A stretch of 9,007 nt of DNA from assembly GCA_031259505.1 (NCBI GenBank), contig JAIRLL010000110.1, positions 1 to 9,007 of the forward strand, given 5' to 3'. Below are positions 1 through 7,816 of the stretch, in pieces; the stretch's first letter is position 1; the number at the start of each line of letters is the position of its first letter. The notes under the pieces were generated by a model. That model saw only the letters and a list, made by a program, of their open reading frames with translations, was not told the DNA's origin and did no database searches. The position numbers and the translations under genes were made by a program. The DNA is from Tannerella sp. GTDB lineage: Bacteria > Bacteroidota > Bacteroidia > Bacteroidales > Tannerellaceae.

Positions 1-2528
1 CCGGAAAGCGTACCCGACGATACGTCGAGCGACAGTCCGGACGGCAGTATGCCTCCCTGCCACTGTAGTGTGGCAGGCCTGTCGGCGACGATCCTGGCGG
101 TGTAGAACTGCCCCTGCGGAGCGGCAGGCAGCACGGAGGGCGTAGTAATTACCGGCACGCCGGCTGCCACCACGGTAAGCGTATAGGTGATGCCGACGGA
201 ATCGGGACCGGTCGGTTTGACCGGTTTGGTGGCCGGATTCTTCGCCCACAAATGCAGGCTGTATGTCCCGGCCGTGCCCTGGATTGGAGTGCCGAGTATT
301 TTGCCGGTCGACGGGTCGAATGCTATTCCGGTCGGAAATGTCGACGGAGCATATAGTATATGTATATACTGGCTGCCGGTGATTTGTATGGTAGTATCGG
401 CAAAAGGTTCGTTTTCCTTCACAATCGCCGACGAGCCGAGATCTTTCGTGACAAAGACCGGAAGTATCGGGTTTGCCGACGACACGAGAACAGATATCGT
501 ATACGACTGGTAGTCGTACGTTCCTTCCGTTTCGGCGCATATCGTGAAGTTCTGGGTCTCGACGGAGGTGGGTACGCCGTGCAGCGTGCCGTCCGCGTCG
601 AGCGTCAGTCCGGAGGGCAGGTTGCCGGTCGTCTTGTAGAACTTCACGGATGGCAGCCCGGTGCCGGCCTTGAGTTTGAACCGGAAAACATACTGCATGG
701 CAAGATAGCCTTTGGCCGAGTCGGCAGCCTCGAGAACGGCCTGCGTAGTGATGATCACCGGCGGGATGATTTCGTTTATAGCGAAACTGTACTGTTTTTC
801 GTCGAATCCGGCCGGATTCTTTACCCTGACTGTGAACGTATAGTTTCCGGTCGAGCCGGTATCCGGAGTGCCGGATATTCTTCCCGTGACGGCGTTGAGC
901 GACAGTCCCGGAGGCAACGTCCCGCTGCTCAGGACAAATGTGGGCGCAGGCGACCCGGGGACGGAAAGTTTCACCGTATCACTGTATCGTCGCCCCATGA
1001 AACCGTCCGGGAGCGTGACGGTCGAAATCTGTGGAGCCACAAGCGTCCCGCCTGCCATGTATGCGTCGAACAGTACGGGTTTGCAGGCATAATCCGGCTT
1101 GCCGGTCGAATTGACGATTTCGTTGAAGACTTTTAGCGTGTAGGTACCCGGCGCTACTCCTGCGAAATTGAGATTGACCGTCGCGGCCGCCCCCGTACAG
1201 GTCGCCGCTTTCGTGTAATATCTGATTCCCGTTTTGTCTTCGAGCAGACAGGAAATATACGAATTCGCACCGCCTTTGCCGCCATTGCAGTTCAGCGCGA
1301 GAGAGCCGCTGACGGGGATGTATCCGTCTACGGGCGATACGCCGGAAGTTGCCGTAAACGTCGGGATCGCATTGTCTACAAGAGTGAGTTTGAGTGTGCC
1401 CGAAGGCGAAAGCGACGTAGCGGTAAACGATGTGCTCGTGGCTGCGGGTTTGCTGTGCGACACCATCAGTATCCTGTCCCGGTTGAGATGCAGAGACAGT
1501 CGTACAGGTTTTTTTGTGATGGCCGCTTCGGGGCCTGGCGCACCTGTACTCCGCGTGATTTGCGTCACATATCCCGGAAACGGCGCCGTGCTGTGCGTAC
1601 GTGTAAGCCAGTCGTCGGCGTCGGGCGCCGAAGTAGTGTTCCTGTACGACATCACATAGCGCGTATTCACGCTTTTGCGGTGTGCGGCATTGGGATATAT
1701 CTCTTCGACGACGTCTGCGGCAGGCAGGAATACCATATCCGTCGTAGTTACGTTGTCGGGATTGGCTCCAAACGTCGGGTTCGTCAGAAGCGACGGCGCG
1801 ATGGCGTCCTTTTCTGCCTGCGTGAAGAAATCCGTCTGCGCGGCATCACCCGTGGCAGTCCACGCGGCGGTGGTAGAACCGGACGGAGGCGAGGGCAGGT
1901 CAGAATGGGGATATGTCAATCCTATCAAGTGATTGTACTGTCCGGGCGTCCCCGAGGGATAGGAAGTCAGCGACGCATTGTATACCGGCGGGATCGAACT
2001 GTGGCTGTGTCCGTTCAAAAAACCGGACAAGAGCCAGGCGCGTATCGAGGCATTGTTCCATGTTCCGTCCCACGACGGATTTATTGCCGGACTGTTATAC
2101 GCATGCATGTCCACATTGCCGTCCGTGAAGAGTTGGAAACCTTCCGCGTTGTCTTTCACAATCTGCCATTTCAGCGGCTCCACATACATGATACTGGTCT
2201 GCTGCTCCGGCAGGTGGCCGAATGACAATGCTCCGCCGTTCAGTTTCTGATTGTCCGATACTGTGACGAACGGTTTGGCAGGCGTAATCGGCATGGGTAA
2301 ATGGTCCATGGCTTCAAGCGCCGTCGAAAAAAAAGTTTGCGGATAAATACCGAAATATACGGTATTGTAGGGTGCCGCAGAACTGGTCGCCTGCCCGATG
2401 CTGCCCAGATTCTGGGCGACGGACGTTCGCACGGAGGCGGCAAGCACGACGGTTGCCGCAAGAGCGGAAACGATGCGTCCGAGCCGGATGCATCTTCTTT
2501 CGAACGATATAAATATATGTCTGTTCAT
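1..2528 (-). CDS. Large secreted surface protein with DUF6273-type domain and four putative-Ig (He_PIG) repeats; partial, C-terminus beyond window
   Basis: An open frame starts at the ATG at 2528 and runs off the left edge after 842 codons. Residues 1-38 form a signal peptide: basic RR/R start, hydrophobic core at about 19-32, likely cleavage after SVA38. Residues 55-355 resemble DUF6273, with the opening motif YFGIYPQT (58-65), a WQIVKDN segment (121-127) and WNNASIRAWL (157-166). Residues 375-485 resemble the beta module that often follows DUF6273, including GTYTLKVFNE (461-470). Four He_PIG-like repeats follow at about 500-585, 592-682, 688-787 and 791 onward, each with an LPxGLxLd...G.i.GTP core. 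The protein is presumably exported and surface-bound; no catalytic motif is visible. It lies 43 bp downstream of the other large gene with no terminator between, so the two are probably cotranscribed. The start is preceded only by an A-rich stretch (AAACAAAAAGAT), normal for Bacteroidetes. Its N-terminus resembles that of the upstream gene. An adhesin or carbohydrate-binding role is inference only. Confidence 0.93.
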   Translation of the reverse strand, partial: MNRHIFISFERRCIRLGRIVSALAATVVLAASVRTSVAQNLGSIGQATSSAAPYNTVYFGIYPQTFFSTALEAMDHLPMPITPAKPFVTVSDNQKLNGGALSFGHLPEQQTSIMYVEPLKWQIVKDNAEGFQLFTDGNVDMHAYNSPAINPSWDGTWNNASIRAWLLSGFLNGHSHSSIPPVYNASLTSYPSGTPGQYNHLIGLTYPHSDLPSPPSGSTTAAWTATGDAAQTDFFTQAEKDAIAPSLLTNPTFGANPDNVTTTDMVFLPAADVVEEIYPNAAHRKSVNTRYVMSYRNTTSAPDADDWLTRTHSTAPFPGYVTQITRSTGAPGPEAAITKKPVRLSLHLNRDRILMVSHSKPAATSTSFTATSLSPSGTLKLTLVDNAIPTFTATSGVSPVDGYIPVSGSLALNCNGGKGGANSYISCLLEDKTGIRYYTKAATCTGAAATVNLNFAGVAPGTYTLKVFNEIVNSTGKPDYACKPVLFDAYMAGGTLVAPQISTVTLPDGFMGRRYSDTVKLSVPGSPAPTFVLSSGTLPPGLSLNAVTGRISGTPDTGSTGNYTFTVRVKNPAGFDEKQYSFAINEIIPPVIITTQAVLEAADSAKGYLAMQYVFRFKLKAGTGLPSVKFYKTTGNLPSGLTLDADGTLHGVPTSVETQNFTICAETEGTYDYQSYTISVLVSSANPILPVFVTKDLGSSAIVKENEPFADTTIQITGSQYIHILYAPSTFPTGIAFDPSTGKILGTPIQGTAGTYSLHLWAKNPATKPVKPTGPDSVGITYTLTVVAAGVPVITTPSVLPAAPQGQFYTARIVADRPATLQWQGGILPSGLSLDVSSGTLS

Positions 2529-2571
2529 ATCTTTTTGTTTTTACTTTGTTGTTTTGTTATTGATTCGGTTT

Positions 2572-5500
2572 TTACTTTACAAGCGTTTTGCGGACAGTGC
2601 CGTTCAGGGCGACGACATACAGTCCGGAAGGCAACTGCACGACGGCAGGCTCGCCCGCTTCTATCCGGACAGTCGTACACAATGCCCCCAGAGCGTTGTA
2701 CACGAGCGCCTGGCCGGGTTCGACGGAACGGATATACAGGCGGTTCTTTTCGCTCCACACTTTCGTCGCGGCGATATCTTCGTTTGCCGAGATGGAATCT
2801 TTGTTGATATAAATCGTAATGGATTCCTGTATCCGGTGGATGGTCACAAGATAGTATGCCCCGTCCTCTTTCGGTTCGATGACAACGCCTTCGGCATCGG
2901 AGCCGATGCGTCGGCTGGTCGTCACTTTCGGTATGCTCATGCGCGTACTGTCGCTGATCGGGACGAGATAGAACGTGAAGTCCTGTCCGCTTTCGATGTG
3001 ATGACCGCCGGCGGGCGGGTCGGTCACGTATCCCGTCGCTCTCTGCAAAATCACTTCGCGGGTGAGCATTACGGGAGGCATGGCCACTGCTTCGATTTCG
3101 CCCGTATTGAGGGTTACTTCGATTTCGGGCACGGTGTGCAGTTTCAGCGTGAAGACGAAATGACCGTTCCATCCTTTCGGGACAGTCGCGGTGCCTTCGA
3201 CAGCCGGGTCGAAGGCCGTATATATGATGTCGCTTTCGGAAACCGTCAGGCCAAAGCGGCGCAGTATGTCGATGGCGTTGAGTTGCGGCACGAGCCAGGT
3301 TCTTACCGCAGGCGGCGTGTTGGCCACTCGCTGTGATACGACATGATGCGTCTTTTTCAACTCCTGTACAATGTCGGCAATGCCGGACTGCACTGTCATG
3401 CTGTCAGCAATGCAGGGCTGTCCCGGAACGGTTCCTGCTACGGGCGTCGGTACGCCGCTTACGTCGTACCAGAGTTCGCAGACGTATTTCACGGGGTTGG
3501 GCGACAGGTTTTTCTCCGTACGGAAGCCGTTGTTCATCGAAATCACCACGTCGCCCAGCGTCGGTGACATGGGTACGGGTATGACGGTAGAGATATACGC
3601 GCCGTCTTTCCTTATGCGAATCCTCAGATTGCTGTTGGGCGCGTGGATGAGTCGGAACAGGTTGCTGCCGGCTATATTTAAGCTTACGTCGCCGCCTTCG
3701 AAAGACTGGGTGTATGGCCAGACGTGCAGTCCGTGCCTGTATCCGTTCGCAGTCAGCGTCGTGTCGATCACGGCCGTTGCCGGAGTGACGGTTACCGTAA
3801 GGTCGGGAGCGACGTCCGTCAGTGGCAACCGGCCGTACAGCCGTATCGTAAAGTCATACGACTGTGTTGCGTCGGACATGTTGGGCGGCAGGATGGCATC
3901 GACGTATGCGGTGGTGTCCGTGAAATTGGCGGACGGGACGTATACCTCGTGATTGGCCGTGTAGCCGGGAATGGCATTCCGGAATACAATGACCAGCGAC
4001 CCTTTGGCAGCCAGCAGATGCTTGCCGTAGACCCATATCCGCACGGGTCCGCCGCTGGCGCCCAGCGTGGAGGGAATGACGTTTCCTCCCAGACCGGCGC
4101 CGTCCTGTATTTCCGGCCTCTGGATGCTGAAATGCAGCGTCGTATTCGCCAGATAGTTGCCGTCGTAGTTATGGATGAAGTTGCCGGGGATGTGCAGTTC
4201 ATACTTGCCGTTTGGGAATCCGGCCGGCGCGGGAGAGCCGATCTTCAGGTAGTTGTTGCCGGCGACGGTCAGTTCGTACTGCCCGGCCGTCCCGATGTCG
4301 AGCGTCGTCGAAGGCAGTCGCGTCAGGGTGAAGTTCGTTCTCAGGCTGTTTATGCATCCCGGCGCCGTAAACTGGTTTCCGGCGACATATGCGCTGTCCT
4401 TCTTGCCCGGGGCAAGTCCGTTGCCGTTGACGTATATCAGGATAGTATCAAGCGAGGGCAGTGTGCTGCCTTCTCCGGTGTTGAAGGCTACATACGGTCC
4501 AAGAGTGCTGAAAGTTACACGTTTGGGCGATGATACCGTCTGCGTGCTGGCGCCTATGGAATCTTTGCCCGAATTTTGTTTTACGACGGTCGAGATCGAC
4601 GTCATGTTGTGCAGTCCCGAATTGGGAGTGATGTCGATTATCCAGTCGGAGAAGTATCCGGCCGGACCCTCCGTCATCGGGTCGCCGGCAACGGCCGTGA
4701 CCGTGCCGTAGTCCACAAAGATATCGCTTGTGTTCAGAGCAGTCACCGCGTGCGGATAGACGCCCGTCTGGCTTTTGAACCTGGCGCGGATACTGAACGG
4801 CCCGCTGACGATGGAGTCTGTCGGCATTTCCATCACCAGGTCGGGCGGCAGCATAAACTTGTCGAGCACATTGATGTTGAATTTTTTTGGGACAGGAAAA
4901 TCTTGCAGATTGTCTGCACTGAACAGCACCCATCCGTCATACGACGATCCCGGATTTTTCCCTGCCTTCAGCCGCAATTCGAGGCTGAACGATGCGCCGA
5001 CGGGAATATACTTCCCTCCGGCATCGGATGCGAGCAGACCGGCAAGCGTCGTGTTGACGGCAGACTGAAGCGATGTGCCCGGATTCGAAATCAGTTCGTA
5101 ATCATTGCCCGTAATCGTAATATGGGGATTATGGAGCTTTTGATTGCCCGAATTACCGATCGTCAGCGTGATTTTGTTGTTCGGATACGTCACGGGATAG
5201 CCCACATACAGATTCGGCGCCAAAAGCGGAGTAAGCGATACGCTGGGATTATATGTCGGCGCAATCATTACGAAACGGGGAACAGACCGGCCTTGGGGTG
5301 CGGCAGGAGCATAATGCACGGCTGTGGGGAAATTGCTGTTATAACTGTCTAAAGGAGACGGATAATCGAGACCGTACGTAGACAGACCTCCGGCGGTAGT
5401 CAAATTACACAAATATGAGACGTTATCGCTTGTTGTAGCTACCGGGTTGTAAGAATGGTTTTTCTCCGTTTTGGCAGCGGTCAGAAACGCCACATTCGTG

Positions 5501-6945
5501 TTTTGAGGCACAAAGCCTCCGTTAAGCAGCAATACGTACTTTCCTGCGCCCCGTTCGATGGCCGGACTTGTCGTTGCCGCCCAGTCGTTGTAGTTAGGAC
5601 GGTGCTGGTTGTTGTCGCTGTCCGGCCAGTTGTTTCTCGTTTTGCCCAGCGGCAGGTACGACGGATTCATGCCGCCGCCCAGTCGTTCGACGACAGATCT
5701 GACGGCCGGATTTTTACTCATGTCGAGAAACATGTCCACCTCGCGGTAATCTTCCGTATATAGCGCCAGCCGCGAATCGTCCGGATTGCCGAAATAGATC
5801 ACGTTGGCCATCTGCCCCAGCATGGCTCTGTTCGCAGCATAGCTGGCGGAGTATACATTGGCAGTAGGCAAGACGACGATGGAACCGTCGCCGCCTGCGC
5901 AGCCTCCGCCGATGCCGGCGCCATGCTCGCCGCCCCACGATTCTACCATACCGCCATAGATCAGCACATCAGAGTGATATATGCCTCCTGTCCCCCATGC
6001 TCCGCCGATACCGGCGCCGTGCGAGGCGGCGATGGCTATCACCGTAGGATTCCCGCGGATTACCACATTGCCGCCGCTCCCGCCTACATCGCCTGAGCCG
6101 ATACCGGCTGCACCGGATCTGCCGCCGCTCGCAGACGACTTAACGTTTTCCTGAATGGACGCATCGCCGGTCGTATCCCAGTAAGGCGAACCTTGAGGAT
6201 GCGGATGAGTCGCCAGACGCGGAAATGCGCTGGAATTGTAATTCCTCGTAGTAGAAGATTTTGCCAGCAAAGCGCCGTTGCCTTCGATATACACCGTACT
6301 TCCTTTCCAGATTTCGAGGCCTGCGCGGTTGCAGGCTACTATATTGCCGCTGTAAAGCATGTTCTTGCCTTCCAGTCTGAGCACTACATTCGACCCGTTG
6401 GCATGGTTCTGAAAGGTTGTGGCTACAGTAGCGTTTGTCGCATCCATGCCGTCGATAATAAAAGCGGCATTGTCTGCACCCTGTGTCAGCAGACCCACAT
6501 TCTTCAGGATGACGGTCACGTTTTTCAGCCCGTATTTCACGTAAATACCGTGGTTCGAATTTCCAAGAAGAATAAGACCGGTCGAAGCGACATTTTTCCA
6601 CGGCTCTCTCCGTTCCATGCTTTGTGCGGGAGTGAGTTGCAAGCCGGCATAGCCAAGCGGCGGACCGTAGTCGCCGCGGTAGTTTCCTTCTATGGTGTAA
6701 ACGCCATCGCTAAGAATCTTTAACGGAAAAACGGTTGAACTGCTGATAGCCGCAGTACTGCCGGGAGCCAGGGTCGTGCCGGCGCCGGGTATTCCTGCCT
6801 GGCCGGCATTCGCTTTTGCGGCTGTCAAAAGAACAGCCGCAAGAATCATGACACGGCGAGACGTCGCCATACTGCACCTTTTGAGACGTATTCCCATACG
6901 CCCCGTCACGAAAAAAATAAAATTGCGTTTCATTTGTTCATACAT
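2572..6945 (-). CDS. Very large secreted beta-rich surface protein with GAGIG glycine-rich region and T9SS-like C-terminal tail
   Basis: This is a complete 1457-residue frame ending in TAA at 2572-2574. The signal peptide has its hydrophobic core at about 33-42 and probable cleavage after AKANA47. Residues 120-360 look like a parallel beta-helix: short polar strands, then GAAGIGSG (278-285), GAGIGGAWGTGG (310-321) and GAGIGGGCAGGDG (342-354). Later segments look like beta-sandwich or IPT-like modules, including an ITLTIGNSGN stretch typical of domains that precede a core-type anchor. Residues 1305-1381 match a module common in Bacteroidales surface proteins (GYVTDPPAGG..., then DAEGVVIEPKEDG). 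The last ~64 residues (NRLYIRS...PSGLYVVALNG...KTLVK) resemble a T9SS type A sorting domain or the related DUF6383 tail. The start is uncertain: ATG 6933 (MKRNFIFF) aligns best with the neighbour's N-terminus, and ATG 6870 has an AAAAGG ribosome binding site. Presumed role: exported cell-surface protein, first gene of a two-gene operon. No enzymatic residues were recognised. Confidence 0.92.
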   Translation of the reverse strand: MYEQMKRNFIFFVTGRMGIRLKRCSMATSRRVMILAAVLLTAAKANAGQAGIPGAGTTLAPGSTAAISSSTVFPLKILSDGVYTIEGNYRGDYGPPLGYAGLQLTPAQSMERREPWKNVASTGLILLGNSNHGIYVKYGLKNVTVILKNVGLLTQGADNAAFIIDGMDATNATVATTFQNHANGSNVVLRLEGKNMLYSGNIVACNRAGLEIWKGSTVYIEGNGALLAKSSTTRNYNSSAFPRLATHPHPQGSPYWDTTGDASIQENVKSSASGGRSGAAGIGSGDVGGSGGNVVIRGNPTVIAIAASHGAGIGGAWGTGGIYHSDVLIYGGMVESWGGEHGAGIGGGCAGGDGSIVVLPTANVYSASYAANRAMLGQMANVIYFGNPDDSRLALYTEDYREVDMFLDMSKNPAVRSVVERLGGGMNPSYLPLGKTRNNWPDSDNNQHRPNYNDWAATTSPAIERGAGKYVLLLNGGFVPQNTNVAFLTAAKTEKNHSYNPVATTSDNVSYLCNLTTAGGLSTYGLDYPSPLDSYNSNFPTAVHYAPAAPQGRSVPRFVMIAPTYNPSVSLTPLLAPNLYVGYPVTYPNNKITLTIGNSGNQKLHNPHITITGNDYELISNPGTSLQSAVNTTLAGLLASDAGGKYIPVGASFSLELRLKAGKNPGSSYDGWVLFSADNLQDFPVPKKFNINVLDKFMLPPDLVMEMPTDSIVSGPFSIRARFKSQTGVYPHAVTALNTSDIFVDYGTVTAVAGDPMTEGPAGYFSDWIIDITPNSGLHNMTSISTVVKQNSGKDSIGASTQTVSSPKRVTFSTLGPYVAFNTGEGSTLPSLDTILIYVNGNGLAPGKKDSAYVAGNQFTAPGCINSLRTNFTLTRLPSTTLDIGTAGQYELTVAGNNYLKIGSPAPAGFPNGKYELHIPGNFIHNYDGNYLANTTLHFSIQRPEIQDGAGLGGNVIPSTLGASGGPVRIWVYGKHLLAAKGSLVIVFRNAIPGYTANHEVYVPSANFTDTTAYVDAILPPNMSDATQSYDFTIRLYGRLPLTDVAPDLTVTVTPATAVIDTTLTANGYRHGLHVWPYTQSFEGGDVSLNIAGSNLFRLIHAPNSNLRIRIRKDGAYISTVIPVPMSPTLGDVVISMNNGFRTEKNLSPNPVKYVCELWYDVSGVPTPVAGTVPGQPCIADSMTVQSGIADIVQELKKTHHVVSQRVANTPPAVRTWLVPQLNAIDILRRFGLTVSESDIIYTAFDPAVEGTATVPKGWNGHFVFTLKLHTVPEIEVTLNTGEIEAVAMPPVMLTREVILQRATGYVTDPPAGGHHIESGQDFTFYLVPISDSTRMSIPKVTTSRRIGSDAEGVVIEPKEDGAYYLVTIHRIQESITIYINKDSISANEDIAATKVWSEKNRLYIRSVEPGQALVYNALGALCTTVRIEAGEPAVVQLPSGLYVVALNGTVRKTLVK
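6933..6945 (-). other. Alternative start codons of the 1457-aa surface protein
   Basis: Two in-frame ATGs lie four codons apart (6945 and 6933). Neither has a recognisable Shine-Dalgarno sequence; the upstream bases read TAAGTAAA. Starting at 6933 gives M-K-R-N-F-I-F-F followed by G-I-R-L-K-R. This parallels the downstream gene's M-N-R-H-I-F-I-S-F and C-I-R-L-G-R and makes 6933 at least as likely. A third choice, ATG 6870, would give a more standard short n-region before the hydrophobic core. Confidence 0.5.
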
Positions 6946-7010
6946 TTTACTTATACATTAAATTATTGCGAGAATATACTGTGCGCGGCATAAACAGGCG
7001 TATTCGGAAT

Positions 7011-7034
7011 AACTGAATAACTGAATGACTGAAA
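7011..7034. repeat. Three tandem 8-bp units (AACTGAAT type)
   Basis: AACTGAAT (7011-7018) is repeated exactly at 7019-7026 and imperfectly at 7027-7034 (GACTGAAA). It lies just downstream of the candidate -7 box of the surface operon, at the presumed start of the transcript. Short tandem repeats can change in copy number by slippage, but with three units this is only suggestive. Confidence 0.45.
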
Positions 7035-7038
7035 TCCG

Positions 7039-7064
7039 CAAATTTACGCCGTGCGCAGTATAAA
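7039..7064 (-). promoter_or_regulatory. Candidate promoter of the surface-protein operon
   Basis: Read on the minus strand, 7046-7039 is TAAATTTG followed by C, a full match to the Bacteroidetes -7 consensus TAnnTTTG. The expected -33 TTTG is weak: CTTTAT lies at about the right distance, inside a TTTATACTGCGCAC motif (7064-7051) that recurs 70 bp closer to the gene. The implied start near 7033 gives a 5' leader of about 90 nt. The site lies downstream of the terminator at 7131-7177, so the operon would have its own promoter. Confidence 0.5.
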
Positions 7065-7130
7065 GAGCATCATGTTCGGTCGGACAGGAAAAGGACGCTG
7101 ATGCGCTCCGGCAGAAAAAAAACAGGTGAA

Positions 7131-7177
7131 GAAAAAAAAACTGTCCGGCCTGCTTTGCAGTAGAGCCGGAAACAGTT
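7131..7177 (-). terminator. Strong rho-independent terminator pointing left
   Basis: On the minus strand a GC-containing hairpin is followed directly by nine T residues (7140-7132). The outer stem AACTGT/ACAGTT pairs 7177-7172 with 7144-7139, the middle stem CCGGC/GCCGG pairs 7145-7149 with 7165-7169, and the inner stem CTGC/GCAG closes an AAA loop (in RNA of the minus strand). There are small internal bulges. In the plus direction the hairpin is followed by A residues, so it works one way only. It would end transcription coming from 7320 and separates that transcript from the surface operon. Confidence 0.75.
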
Positions 7178-7321
7178 AAAAAGATACCGTAGACATCGAT
7201 CACTCTCTCCAGTTTGCAAACAAACGGAACAAAAAATATCCCGTTTACGAACAAATCACTGTTCATTACAACAAAATACGCTTTCACGTACATTTCCTCA
7301 ATGACACTCTCTAAAATTTTC
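7131..7321 (-). ncRNA. Candidate ~190-nt structured RNA, unknown family
   Basis: The segment is bounded by a TACCTTTG box (7334-7327) that matches the Bacteroidetes -7 consensus and by the intrinsic terminator at 7131-7177. Between them lie several local stem-loops: TACG/CGTA (7277-7290), GAACA/TGTTC (7249-7264), an 8-bp stem with one wobble around AAACGG/CCGTTT (7222-7246) and the palindrome GTTTGCAAAC (7212-7221). No known family (6S, tmRNA, RNase P, SRP, riboswitch) is recognised. A frame on this strand stays open but runs straight through the terminator and beyond it, so it is not a convincing gene. It could be a trans-acting small RNA or an attenuated leader of the surface operon. No -33 element is seen. 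Confidence 0.35.
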
Positions 7322-7326
7322 GAAAA

Positions 7327-7334
7327 CAAAGGTA
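7327..7334 (-). promoter_or_regulatory. Candidate -7 box (TACCTTTG) for the leftward small RNA
   Basis: The minus strand reads TACCTTTG, a full match to TAnnTTTG. The region 18-21 bases upstream is GC-rich (GGCCGCCAG) and has no TTTG, so only half of the promoter consensus is present. Transcription would start near 7320. Confidence 0.35.
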
Positions 7335-7560
7335 TGATAAATATCGTCTGGCGGCCATATAATTATGCATAAGGAATTATAAATCGACCGAAAATGAATG
7401 TAAATAATAAAAAGATATAAGAAATTTCACTTTGGCGGATTAAAAAAAATATTATTTTTGGCTGCTATAAAAAAAATATCCTGCATATTTACATCAGTTC
7501 AAAAAAACAACGACTTTTTTGCGGTTTCGTATAGCACCGCGATTTATACATGAATAAAAA
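7335..7560. other. AT-rich non-coding stretch
   Basis: This stretch is strongly AT-rich with many A and T runs and no gene. It holds the rightward promoter candidate at 7431-7460. It also has two small inverted repeats: CAAAAAA/TTTTTTG around 7500-7521, and GCGGT/ACCGC just after it. Neither is followed by a T-run that would make a clear terminator. Confidence 0.6.
7431..7460 (+). promoter_or_regulatory. Candidate rightward promoter (TTTG-N18-TATTTTTG)
   Basis: TTTG at 7431-7434 and TATTTTTG at 7453-7460 match the two Bacteroidetes promoter elements with an 18-base spacer. Transcription would start near 7467 and cross the small ATG frame at 7550, the GC-rich segment and the 21-bp repeat array toward leuS. 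In such AT-rich DNA, chance matches are likely. Confidence 0.35.
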
Positions 7561-7816
7561 CAATTGCCGGCGCCCGGAAACGGTTTTCAACAACCTGAAA
7601 CCGGTATGGAAAACCGGAAGAAGATGCAATCACACAACAGTTTGTATAATCTGAGTTCAGGATAGGAAGATACCGGAAGACGGCGCGTTGCTGTCCGTCG
7701 CCGCCGTTCCGCAAAACAGCCAAAAGCGCGTCCGGGCGAAAGCCGCCGCCGGTCTTTTTCGCCGGACGTCGCCTCTCTCCGGCCAGACTGCCGGAAAAAG
7801 CCGGAAAAACACTAAA
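7561..7816. other. GC-rich intergenic segment with inverted repeats
   Basis: Base composition shifts sharply from AT-rich to GC-rich at about 7561, with many CCGG words. An 8-bp inverted repeat CGGTTTTC/GAAAACCG joins 7581-7588 to 7609-7616. GGCGAAA (7735-7741) pairs with TTTCGCC (7757-7763). Open frames cross the segment on both strands without ATG starts (TTG only, apart from the small 7550 frame). No known product is recognised. Confidence 0.5.

Larger units (their letters stand above)
6981..7064. repeat. Pair of GTGCGCRGYATAAA direct repeats, 70 bp apart
   Basis: On the plus strand, 6981-6994 and 7051-7064 share GTGCGC(G/A)G(C/T)ATAAA, 12 of 14 bases identical, and both are followed some 10 bases later by TTCGG. 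On the minus strand each copy sits just upstream of a -7-like box: TAAATTTG at 7046-7039 (perfect) and TATATTCT at 6978-6971 (poor). This could be a duplicated promoter segment or a pair of regulator sites; the sequence alone cannot decide. Confidence 0.4.

Noticed and set aside
2301..3336. Plus-strand frames of 168 and 312 codons
   Set aside because: They lie antisense to the two large surface-protein genes, are rich in arginine as expected of shadows in GC-rich coding DNA, and have no recognisable domains.
6958..7329. 123-codon minus-strand frame as a gene
   Set aside because: It starts with TTG, runs through a strong terminator with a T9 run, and its composition is unlike that of the neighbouring genes.
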